Assembly: GCA_902984215.1 (NCBI GenBank)
Contig: CADWAF010001970.1
Span: forward strand, 1-64,000
Direction: 5' to 3'
Origin: Willaertia magna
Taxonomy: Eukaryota > Heterolobosea > Eutetramitea > Acrasida > Naegleriidae
DNA length: 64,000 bases
In this document: positions 45,740 to 56,543 of the stretch, one piece after another
How positions within the stretch are numbered: position 1 is the first letter of the stretch
Layout: each line of letters opens with the position of its first letter
Notes under the pieces: generated by a model
What the model was told of the DNA's origin: nothing
Databases searched by the model: none
Seen by the model: the letters and a program-made list of their open reading frames with translations, nothing else
Program-made: the position numbers and the translations under genes

Positions 45740-45917
45740 TTGAGGAAGAGATTTTTACAAAAATTGTAAACTGCGAGTGGTTGTAATAAATTATACCGTT
45801 GGTTCTTAATTGACTGATATATTTGGGTGATGCATTGCAACAAATTATAATGTTAATTTTTGTAAAGTTTTATTAAAAATAATTAAAAAAAATTGTAAAT
45901 TATTATTACACTATAAA

Positions 45918-48900
45918 TTATTTTCCATTAATTATAAATTGTTCAATTCTTTCTAAAGAAGGTCTATTCATTGGATTCCAATCCAATATCTTTAAAATAA
46001 ATTCATTCATTAGTGATGCATTATTAAATTGTTGTAATTTTTCTTTCATTAAAGACAAACAATCAAATTCTTTCATATCAAAAGAAACATTCTACAAGCG
46101 TAATTTAAATTAATAAATTAATAATGAAACTTACTTGTTGTTTTGTAATTAATTGATACCAAATTAATCCTAAATTAAAAATATCAGATTTAAAAGATAA
46201 TTCTTTATTATTATGTCTAGAATGATATTCTGGAATAAATGGTAAATTATTATTTAAATTATCAATTAAACAAATATCAATACAATTATCTAAATTAGTG
46301 ATTAATATTTGTGAATTTTCTTGATTTATTTGGATTGATTGTAAAGTTAAATTTAAAAGTAATTTTTTTCTTTCATGAATAAATTGTAAAGTGTTGCATA
46401 ATTGTAAAATTATTGTTTTTATATTTTCTTCATTTAATTGATCTTTTTGTAAAGTTGTAAATAATGTATTTTCTGACAAAAAATCAGTTACAATATAAAA
46501 ATATTTATCATCTTTAAATGTATCTATTATTTTAATTATATTTTTATGACTAAATGAATATTTTGTTATCTAAATTTAAAATAATAAAATTTCATAAATT
46601 AAATAAATTGTAATAAATAAAATTATATAAAAATTAAAAACTTACAAAATTACAAAATAATTGAAAATCTTTAAAGCTAATTAACATTACTTGCACATTA
46701 TTATCATTACATAAATATACACTAGTAGTACTACTACTCTCACTACTATTATTATTCAACATCATTATCTTTTTAACAATCTTATATCTCTCATTAAATA
46801 CATTATTTAAATTAGTTGCATTTCTCTTCTTTCTTTCTTTAACTAATAAATTCTTTACAATATTTACACTATTAGGTAAAGGTAATAATAAAGAATCTAA
46901 TTGTGTATCTAATGTAAATAAACCATAATCTCTAAAAGATTCTAAAATTCTAATAATTTGATATGCTTGAGGTCTAAAAAAACTTCTTTTTTGTATTAAA
47001 GAGATAATTAAACGTTGTATATAATGTGAAAAACCATTCTTTTGTAAGATATCACAAATAATTGTATGTGCTTGTAGTTCATCATTTCTAATTGCTTCAT
47101 GCATTAAAAAAGTTATTTCTTCTTCCTTATTTGTTAATTGATTAAATTTTTTAATTATTAAAACTCTTTGTAAAGTTAATAATTCAAACATTACACAACC
47201 TAAACTAAATAAATCACATGATTTATCAATTCTTGAATTATTTTCATATAATTCAGGGGCTAACGTAATTGGAGTACCTTTTATAGAAACTGTTGATCTA
47301 GCATCCCATTTTGTAATCAAACCAAAATCAGAAATTGCACAAAAATAATTATCTTCTTCATCTTTATCTAATAAAATATTTTCACTTTTTAAATCTCTAT
47401 AAATTAAATTTTGATAATGTAATTGTTCTAAACCATAAACAATGTCTAATGAAAATTGTAACCATTCTTTTACAAAAGATTTATGTTGTTGTTGAATTAT
47501 ATAATCACATAAAGTACCATAACCTTTAAATGGCATTACAATATTTATACCATAATCACTATACATTTCACCTTTTCTTTCAACAAATTTCTTTAAAATT
47601 GGTACTAAATTTTTATGTGGTTTTAAATTCATTAAAAAATCTAATTGTTTACTAACATCTTTTAATTTCTCTTTATCTAAAACTTCTGTTGTTCTTTTTA
47701 ATGCAACAATTGTATGTGTTAATCTATCATATGCTTTATAAACTACACCTTCCATACCACCACCTATTCTTTTTAAAACGATATAGTTATCACCAAAGAT
47801 TTGTATATTTGGTGGTAACCATTTTGAGTCTTCTTCTAAAACATTTAAGAAAATATATTTCATTATTAAGATACCAATATTTTGTGATAAAGATTTAATA
47901 TCATGTAGTTCTTTTAATAGATTTGATGTAAATAATAACATTTGATTTGTAATAATTGTAATAATTTGTTTTTCTTTTTTTAAATTTAATTTTTCTTGTT
48001 GTGATAATTTAATGATTGATTCATGATAAGATTTTAAAATTGATGTAAATAAAACATGATCTTCAATATCTAATTCACAAACTCTTTTTGTAATAATTTC
48101 ATATTTTGAAATTATTTTAATTAATAAAGAACAAATAATTAAAAAGAATATATTTTCACTTTTTGTAATATAATAATTTGATGACGATAATTTAAATGGT
48201 TTTGATTTAAAATCATGCCAATCATTTAATCCTAAAAAATATAAAATAAATTGTTTTAATTCTTCAAATGAATTTGGTATAATATTTATAATCATATTAA
48301 AATCATCATTATTATTTGTACCTAAATTTTTATATTCTTCACCAATAAAATAATATAAATGTGTTAAAAAAATTGTAAAATTATATTCAAATGCTAAACT
48401 TATAATTGTTGTATTAATTGAAGTAAAATATTTATATAAATAATCTTCTTTATCTTCAATATCATTATTTCCTTCTTTAATTGCCCAATAGAATTTAGAT
48501 AATGATTTATAAAAGAAGTTGTGTTTATATTTTAATGGTTCTAATTGTTTAACTTCCTTTTCTGTGTATTATTTAATTTAAATAATTTTTATAAAAAAAT
48601 TACTTACCATAATTTGTCATTATTATTTTTAAATCAATGTGTCTTTTAAATTGTGAAATTCCAAAATAGGTTGTAATATTTTGTAATTCAATTTCATTTA
48701 AACTATTTACTGCTGATTTATAAGAAAATTCACCAATTAAAAGTCTTTCAACAGGTTGACTATTTATAAATTTTTTAAAACTTTCAAATGTCACTAAATC
48801 ATTTAATAATTCAACATAATTAAATGTAGAAGTAAGTATAATTGGAAATAATAAATTACTTTTAGAATTAAAAAAAGTTGTAAACGTTACACTCTTTCTA

Positions 48901-50941
48901 TTATTATCATTAAAACCACCACTATGTCCACTTATTTGATTAGCTATTAATTCATTAGTTCTATCAAAATATAATTTACAACCAAAAAGAAAAGATTTTG
49001 GAATAATTACAATTGTTTGTTCTTGTTCATTATTCTTTTTGTTATTATTGTTAATTTCTTCTTGTTCTTCTTCAAATGGGTTTTCAATACTAACAATTTC
49101 AATAAATACATCTACATTATTCATTGATGAATTTATTTCATTATTGTTATTATCTAAACCATAATTATTATTATTGTTGTTATTTAAATCTTGTTGATTA
49201 TTATTTGTGATTAATTGTTTTGTATTGTTATTAAAATGTATAAAACAGTTTTGAACTAATTGAAATCTTTCATTAAAATATTTATATACAGCTAATGCTT
49301 TAGTATCACCATAACTATAAATATAACGATCATATGCTATTTATAAAGTTATTTTAAAGTTATTGTAAACTATAAAAACTTACTATTTTTAAATATTCCT
49401 TCAGCTTCCATCGTTTCAATTGTATGTTCATGTAATATTTGTTTTGGATAATAAAACTCATTAGATCCTCCAGTACGATACACTCTATTAAAATATTTAA
49501 AATTATTGTTATAAATATTTAACACAATATATTTTAAAATAAATAATATTTTTGTTTTGAATAAAACTTACTTTCCATCTTTTGTAAGAAAATAACATTC
49601 ACCATATTTTGCAATCTTTACATCTTTTAAATCAATATTATTTTCCTTAAAATAAGTTAATTCTTTAAAACAATTAAAATTTTTACTACAACCAATACCA
49701 AATTGACCATTTGAATTATCACCAATACAATAAACTGATTGATTGTCTTTTGACATACAAAATAAAATAAAAAAATCTTGAGTTTCATTACAAGTAATTT
49801 TCTTAATATCTTTTGAAAATAAACTTGTAATTAATCTTAAATGATATTCTTCTTCATAATATACAATTGGATTATTTAACGTTGTAATTTCAGTTAAATA
49901 ATTTGTAAATAATAAATTAATTTTATGTGAATTGCCGGATACACAAATAGTTCCTTCTTTTGTTAAAAAGAAAATAATATCTTCTGTATGTGTTATATCT
50001 AATATACCATTTGTTATATTCGTTATTGAAATGAAATGATTATTTTCATAACGAAATATATCTAAACCACAAACATAAACTTTTCCACTTTCTTTTTATT
50101 TATTTATTGTTAATTATTTGTATTTTTATTTAAATTAAATTTGTTAAAATAATTATTTAAAATAACTTACCAGTTAAAAATACAGTAGTTTGTTTTAAAC
50201 AACAAATTTTCTTAACTTTACTGTCAAATGTAAATTCTAATTTTGTTGGAATTTCTTCTAAAGGTAAAGAATGACCTAAACCTAATTGAAAATTAGAATT
50301 ATTTCCAGCGCACCATATTGATTCATCTTCTATTTACAATGAAAAGGTTTTTAAAAAAAAAATTAAAAAAAAGGCGGGAATTAAAATATAGACTTACCCA
50401 TTACAATAAAAGTAGATTCAAATTGAGAATAAATATTTTGTATTTGATTTAATTGAAAATCTTTCCAACTTTCTTTTTTAATAATTAATCTTTCATTTCT
50501 CTTTTTTTCTAAATTTTCTAACAGTAAATGTTGTCCAAATAAATTTTCATTATTTTTTATTGTAACATTTAAAAATAATTTATTATTTTCTAAAATATTT
50601 GCTAATTCCCTTTTTTGTTCTTTAACATTAATTATTTGTGCATTTTCCTTTACCTTTTCAAAAAGACAATCAACATTATTAAATTGATTGTTGACAGTAG
50701 AAGATAATAAATTTAAAGAAGAAGACAATGGCGATTCACCTCCTGGAGAGAGTTTTCTTGTTCTTCTTTTACTAAGAATTTGTTTTTGATTATTGTTGTT
50801 ATTAATTTTATTATTATTGGTACTAGTGTCAGTAGATATATCAGAATAATCAAATGCTTCGCTTCTGCGAGATGAATTTTCAGATGTACTATTAATGACA
50901 CGCATTTTTTTTATGATGATTTGTGAATTTTGATGTTTCAC
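45918..50941 (-). CDS. RCC1-repeat / BTB-like / kinase / pseudokinase protein, 1525 aa
   Basis: I join eight exons: 50941-50398, 50329-50171, 50091-49572, 49484-49384, 49336-48608, 48561-46646, 46569-46135, 46091-45918. All seven introns (43-87 nt) start GTAAGT, end AG and keep phase. Residues 1-180 are charged low complexity with a helical end. RCC1-like blades span about 182-465 (IWCAGNNSNFQLGLGHS, YCIGDNSNGQFGIG). About 500-685 is possibly BTB-like. The first kinase (about 945-1210) has IGGGMEGVVYKAYD, ALK, YRDLKSEN, SDFG and APE, so it is probably active although HRD is YRD. The second (about 1270-1525) lacks the glycine loop, Lys, HRD (LNL) and DFG (NLD), so it is a pseudokinase. A second ATG at 50905 is an alternative start. 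Confidence 0.8.
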
Positions 50942-51720
50942 TGCGGAATTTATTTTTGATGTGTTTGGTTGAGAATATTATTTGAGAATATTATTGAGCT
51001 CTATAAAAATTAGCCTAATAACGTTGCAGTAGTTAAATGAGGTGTCGAAAAAGCCATTCATGTTCAAGCAATTATTAAATAATTTTTACAAACAAGTACA
51101 TATCAAAAGATGAATAAGCAAACAGTGTTATAATGATGAAGAAAATGAAAGAAAATGTTGCATATTTTTTCTACCTTTTCCGATATGTAATTATCAGAAT
51201 TAGTATTAGGAATAAGCTAGTTGGTATGTTCAATCTTAATTTCGCATTTCTCGTATAAGTTAATAACGAAATGAGAACTCAACGTTGAATTATTAATGGA
51301 TAGAAAAGTTGTAGCATGTTGGTTCCGATGTGAATAGATGTGGAAAAAGCTGTTAAAAATTGTGGTTTTATTTTTTTAAAAAAATTTTTATTCAAACAGC
51401 AGCGTAAACCGGGACAACTGTTCTAAGAGATCCTGTTGGTTATGTGGAGAAGAAGTATTGTTAATTTGTTGGAACTAACAGTCAACCCCTATGACAAAGG
51501 CAGAATTAATAATAGTTGGACCACTTTTTTTTTTACAACACAGAATTCTGCCAGAATCTTCAGAGCCGATTGTAAACTGGTCTTGCAATTTATTTGCAGA
51601 ATTCTGTTGTGTTAGACCATAATTAGATCATTCATTGGTGGAATTCATTTAAAACTTGTCAGAAATAACTAGTGTTTTAAACCAATTCAAAAAAAACAAA
51701 ACAAACAAACTCAATAGCAA
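50942..51720. other. Intergenic region with two CAGAATTCTG palindromes
   Basis: About 780 bases between divergent genes. The palindrome CAGAATTCTG occurs at 51541-51550 and 51597-51606, with flanks making a 12-bp inverted repeat (51540-51551 and 51596-51607). GAATCTTC at 51554-51561 between them has the GAAnnTTC form of a heat-shock element core. No gene is seen. Confidence 0.6.
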
Positions 51721-52638
51721 ATGCAAAACAATATGTTTCAACAAAACCAACCTTCAGCTCCAGTAAACAATAATGTTATATGTTCCCATGAAAGAACACA
51801 CAACAGTCCGTGCAGTAAAGGTAATGGTTGTACTTTAAAGGTACTTGGTATTCCACCAAATCAATGTTACTTTTATCTTGAAGGTCGTTGTAAGTCTGGA
51901 AATAAGTCCAAATGTAACAAAGGTGAACATAATATCTTTTATTTTAACTCGATTAATAATTATAGAGTAATGAATGGTTTAAATCCAATGGTTAATAACC
52001 CTATTCCAATGCAAACTCAACCAACCCAACAAATTCAACCAATCCAGCCTGTCAACTCTGGTTTTCAGATGGTCAATTCACAACAAATGGTGTTATACAA
52101 TCCTAATAACCAACTTAATAAGGAAAACAAATTTTTAAAATACAAAGTTCATCAAATGGAAGAACAACTAAAGGTACAACAAATGAAAAACTACGTTCAA
52201 ACCGCTATTGAAAAGGAAACTGAAAAGTTGAAAAAGCAACAACAACAAGAGCTTAACAAGTTAAAGAAAGATGCTGAAAAAACCTTAAACCAAATTCAAA
52301 AGGAAAACAGTAAGACAGTTAAGCAACTACAAACTGAACTTAAAGAAACAAAAGAAAAGACATACACAATGCAAACTCATCTTGCTGTTCAAGAAAGTGA
52401 ATCAAGGAACTTGAGAGAAAATTTACAGGTTGCCAATACTCGTATCACAGCTGCAGAAAATAAGCCAAATGTAATTGTAACACATTATGGACACTGTCAC
52501 GGGCATGGTCATGGTTGTTGTGATTGTGCTTATCGTTATTGTGGTTACTGTGGAAGAAGCCACCATGGATGTTGTGGTGGATGCGGACACAGTCGTTACT
52601 ACTGCTCTGGTTGTGGATATTACCACAAACATCATTAA
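51721..52638 (+). CDS. Zinc-finger-like, coiled-coil protein with Cys/His-rich tail, 305 aa
   Basis: Residues about 21-70 hold Cys and His spaced like CCCH fingers (CSHERTHNSPCSKGNGC, then CYFYLEGRCKSGNKSKCNKG and EH). A Gln/Pro/Asn linker follows. Residues about 131-245 form a Lys/Glu/Gln coiled coil. The last 50 residues are packed with Cys, His, Gly and Tyr (HYGHCHGHGHGCCDCAYRYC, then CGRSHHGCCGGCGHS...), with about 13 Cys and 10 His, and should bind metal ions. CCCH fingers bind RNA in known families, but the spacing here is not canonical, so RNA binding is only possible. The coiled coil suggests oligomers. I do not recognise the family. There is no intron. Confidence 0.7.
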   Translation: MQNNMFQQNQPSAPVNNNVICSHERTHNSPCSKGNGCTLKVLGIPPNQCYFYLEGRCKSGNKSKCNKGEHNIFYFNSINNYRVMNGLNPMVNNPIPMQTQPTQQIQPIQPVNSGFQMVNSQQMVLYNPNNQLNKENKFLKYKVHQMEEQLKVQQMKNYVQTAIEKETEKLKKQQQQELNKLKKDAEKTLNQIQKENSKTVKQLQTELKETKEKTYTMQTHLAVQESESRNLRENLQVANTRITAAENKPNVIVTHYGHCHGHGHGCCDCAYRYCGYCGRSHHGCCGGCGHSRYYCSGCGYYHKHH

Positions 52639-53283
52639 CCTTAGCTCACCACTTATTCACCCACTACTGCTCTGGTTGTGAGTGAGTAAATTGTAAAATA
52701 ACAAAATGTTACTAATAAATAAAAAAATTGCCAAACACCATTTCCGAAACAATTTCACAAGAATATCAAGAATTTAATATATAAATCTTTAAAGATCATG
52801 CTTTTGAAAGAACTTAAATAAAATTTTGATGATAAAGATATTTCTTTCTTACAATGTGAAAAGAAAAACAAAATTAAAAAGAAGTATTGAACGCCTTTTA
52901 ACACTAAAAATAAGGTCATACACAGACATGCAAAATCTCACAGAAACTATTCGACTGAGTAAAATACTGGATTAAAACTTGCATGACTAGATTGGTTACA
53001 TCTTTACAACTTAATTGCGGAACCAATTTGATTTAAATAACTTTAATTTATTGGACATTACCATTAACAACTATCGCCATTCATTAAAACTATCATTCAG
53101 GGCCATTTCCGTACCTGTGACACATTAGAGGAATTTTTAAAAAGAATTAAAGGAGTTGCGCTTTTTACGATTTTAATTTAAGTACACCATAGAAGATTAT
53201 ACTGAGCCTTCCAATCCAAACAACCTGCTATACAAGGGCGACCAAAAGATAATTGCATTTCGTTAACTATCAAAAAAAACAAA
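52639..53283. other. Intergenic region with an 18-nt copy of upstream coding sequence
   Basis: About 645 bases between two plus-strand genes. Shortly after the stop codon, ACTACTGCTCTGGTTGTG at 52663-52680 repeats exactly the coding bases at 52598-52615. The rest shows no gene and no other clear repeat. Confidence 0.55.
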
Positions 53284-56200
53284 ATGAAAAAAACACAAAG
53301 CTTGCCAGCCAAAATCCATTTGACAGCGGAGGATCAAAATGACCCAAATTTGTTCATGAATACAGCAGTGTTGGTCAACAACAAGAATAGCAACTTGTCT
53401 TCACCACTATCATCATCTCCTGTTGTTATAGAACAACCTGTAATAGAAGTTAATAATAGTAATGAAACAGAGCACAATAATAACAATAACAATGAAACAT
53501 TGGAAAGAACGAGTAGTGTTCTTTCTTTAACAACTTCTGAATATATATCATATGAAGATTATGCCAAGGACAATAATTTTACTGAAATTCCCCATCTACC
53601 AAATGTAGTAGATGATTTTCATCATCCCCATGAGGTTTTGCAAAATGTGAATTATAACACAATCACTTTACCATTAGATTCCACAATAATACTTCAAGAA
53701 GAGGGTCAACAACCACAAACCAATAGCAATAATAATAATAATAATAATGGTAGTATTGCACCACTATCTACTAATATAGATTTCCATCAACAAAATCATT
53801 TAAAATACTCTGTGAAACGTATAAGAGACGCTAAAAAGAATAAAAGACTGAAATATAAATACACAAAGACCATTGACGAAGATGATAATGATGACACTAT
53901 CTCTGAAAATTCTGATAATATTAGTGATGCAAGTGAAGAGATTGCAGAACAACAAGAAGGTAAAAAGAAAGAAGAAGAAAAGGAGACGACAATAGGGAAT
54001 TCTCATTTCGTAAATATGTTTAAAATTATACAAAATTCAACAACTCTTGAGTTTACAAAAAAACGTAAAAAGTTAAGGATAATTATTCCTTTTTTAACAA
54101 TTATAGGTATTCTCTGTGGGATAATGAATTATTGTCACGAGATGATTATTAGAATTCTTGTGTTAAAAAGAGAAGAGATATTAAATACAGTTGATCCAAG
54201 TAGAGAAAATCATTTAGTTGGGTTATCCTTTTGGATTGGTTATAATTTTGGTATAACTCTCATAGGTCTTTTAATAATTGTTTGGATAGCACCTGCTTCA
54301 GATGGTTCTGGTTTAGTTCCTGTAAAAGCAATATTGGTAAGTTTTGTTTATTATTTACAAAGAAATTTTTTAGTGACATTTTATTGAAAGAATGGTGTCA
54401 CAAACTTAAAAGAAACTGCCTTATCATTAAAAACTTTAATTTTCAAAGCGATTGCGTTGCCTTTCTGTTCAACTCCAGGATTATTTGTTGGAAGAATGGG
54501 CGCTGTCATGCACATAGCCAGTGCCTTAGCATATAACGTGACAAAGATTAAAGGATTTCGTTCCATAAGAAAGAATAAATTCTTACTCAATCAAGTAATT
54601 ACTTGTGGTTTGGCTATAGGTGGAGCTGTTACTGATGGTGCTATTTATAGTGGTAAGTATTTATATAATTATGATTCTTTTTATTAACACTTAATAATTT
54701 ACAAAAGGCGTTCTTTTCGCGTTAGAATTACTTGGAACATTTTCAAAAAGAATTTGGTTTAAAGCATTCTTTGGAGCTGGCGTTGCTGTCATTGTTCATC
54801 GTTTATTAAGAGCATTAACTTTCTGGACAATTATACCCTTCAGTGCATGGAATATTTTAACAGTAAAATTTCCTGAAGAGCCTTTCTTTATTATTGAATT
54901 ATTTAGTTATTTAGTGTTATCTGTTATTATGGGATTTTTTGGTGTTTTATTTATTTATCTTCATGAAAAACTTTTACAATTTCGTGATAAAATTGGAAAA
55001 TATCATTTAAGTTTTTTTAATTTATCACCATCAACAACTGTCAACAATCATACTGGAATAATTAAATTTTTACACAATGTAAAAGAAAAATTATTAATTT
55101 TAATTGAAAATAGATTGTTAATTACTTATATTATTTGTATTATTACTTTTGTTGCAAACTATCCAAACTTTTTTGGTAAATACATGTCCATGAGAGGAAT
55201 GAGATTAAATGAAGAATTATTTATGCATAAACCATTAAGTAAACAATATGGAGCTGTAGGCGAATGGATTAATGACAAGGATACTGACGTTTTCATTTCC
55301 CTTAGTTTATTCTTACTTTTTAGAATTCCATTAGTTTTATTAACTACAATTGTCATTACAATAGGTGGAACTTATTTACAATTATTAGTGATTGGAAGTG
55401 CAGTTGGTAGATTATATGGTGAAGGTTTACACTATTTATTTTCTGGTTATTTTAATTCTTTAGGTTTACAATCTTTTTATCCAGGAACTTATGCAATGAT
55501 TGGTGCAATTAGTTTTTCAGTTTCCGTTACACAAGCATTATCTTCAATGTTAATTGTTCTTGAATTAGCTGGAATGGAATTACAATTACCAAGTATGATA
55601 GCTTGTTTAGTTGGTTTTGTTATTTCTAAATGGATGTCATATGACACTTATGAGATTGTTATAAAGATGAGAAGGTTACCAATGTTATTAGATTTACAAA
55701 CAGATTCTGAAGATATTAAAGTGTCACAAGTCATGACGCCAATTGAAGAATTAATTTATTTTACAGAAGAAAATAAATTTAAATTTAAGGATTTGGAAGA
55801 TACATTACAGACACTTTCAAAACCAAGAGAAGATGGAAAACAATGGCCAAAAACAATACCAGTTGTAAATAATAAGAAAGATATGTTTTTACATGGATAT
55901 ATTTCTGTTAGACAACTATCAAGTATCTATGAATTAAAAAGAACTGTAATAATTAATGAAGAAAGAAGAATTTCAATTGAAAAATCAAGAATGTCAATCG
56001 ACAAGACAGTTAACTTCAATAACAACAATACAAATAATACTGATAAGAATGAATTAAATAACAATGTGATAAATAATAATGAAAACAATAATACCACAAC
56101 AAACAACAACAATAACTATACAGAAGAAGTAATTGATATTCAATTTATTGACAATAATAACAATGTACATATTAATTCTACAAATAATTCTATTGTTGAT

Positions 56201-56455
56201 GATTTTAATAATGACAGTATTGAAAATTACGAAATTATAACTGCCTTACATGTAGATCATTGTTCATTACCTATTCATACCGTTCCAATAACAACTCATG
56301 AAACTTTACCTGCAATTTATGCTTATCAAATGTTTTCTAATATGGAACATGAAGATTTATATGTTGTAAATAAGGGTAGGTTAGTGGGAGTATTACAAAA
56401 GTATTCTTTAGTTGGAGTTGTCACTGATAAGAATAAGACAATTAATAATGTTTAA
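53284..56455 (+). CDS. CLC-family chloride channel/transporter with CBS domains, 1020 aa
   Basis: Exons 53284-54336, 54391-54652 and 54708-56455 join in phase over 54- and 55-nt GTAAGT introns. Residues 1-250 are Asn/Ser-rich and then basic/acidic cytosolic sequence. The CLC core follows: DGSGLVPVKAIL (GSGIP position), then LFVGRMGAVMHIAS (GREGP position), GVLFALELLG, and SFYPGTYAMIGAISF with a last helix ...LSSMLIVLELAGM. At the GREGP motif the gating glutamate is Met (M387) and the Pro is Ala. Two CBS domains are split by a long Asn-rich insert (about residues 840-920): VSQVMTPIEELIYF... and HCSLPIHTVPITTHETLPAI...LVGVLQKYSLVGVV. Localisation (plasma membrane or organelle) cannot be told. 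Confidence 0.9.
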
Positions 56456-56543
56456 ATTGTATTTTTTGTAAAGTTTAAATTTTTGTAAATGTATTATTGA
56501 AATACAGCCGTATTTTGTAAATTTACAATTAAATTATAAAAAA

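Noticed and set aside
53701..53760. Asn-codon (AAT) runs as CRISPR-like or satellite repeats
   Set aside because: They are simple trinucleotide repeats coding poly-Asn, common across this genome's proteins.
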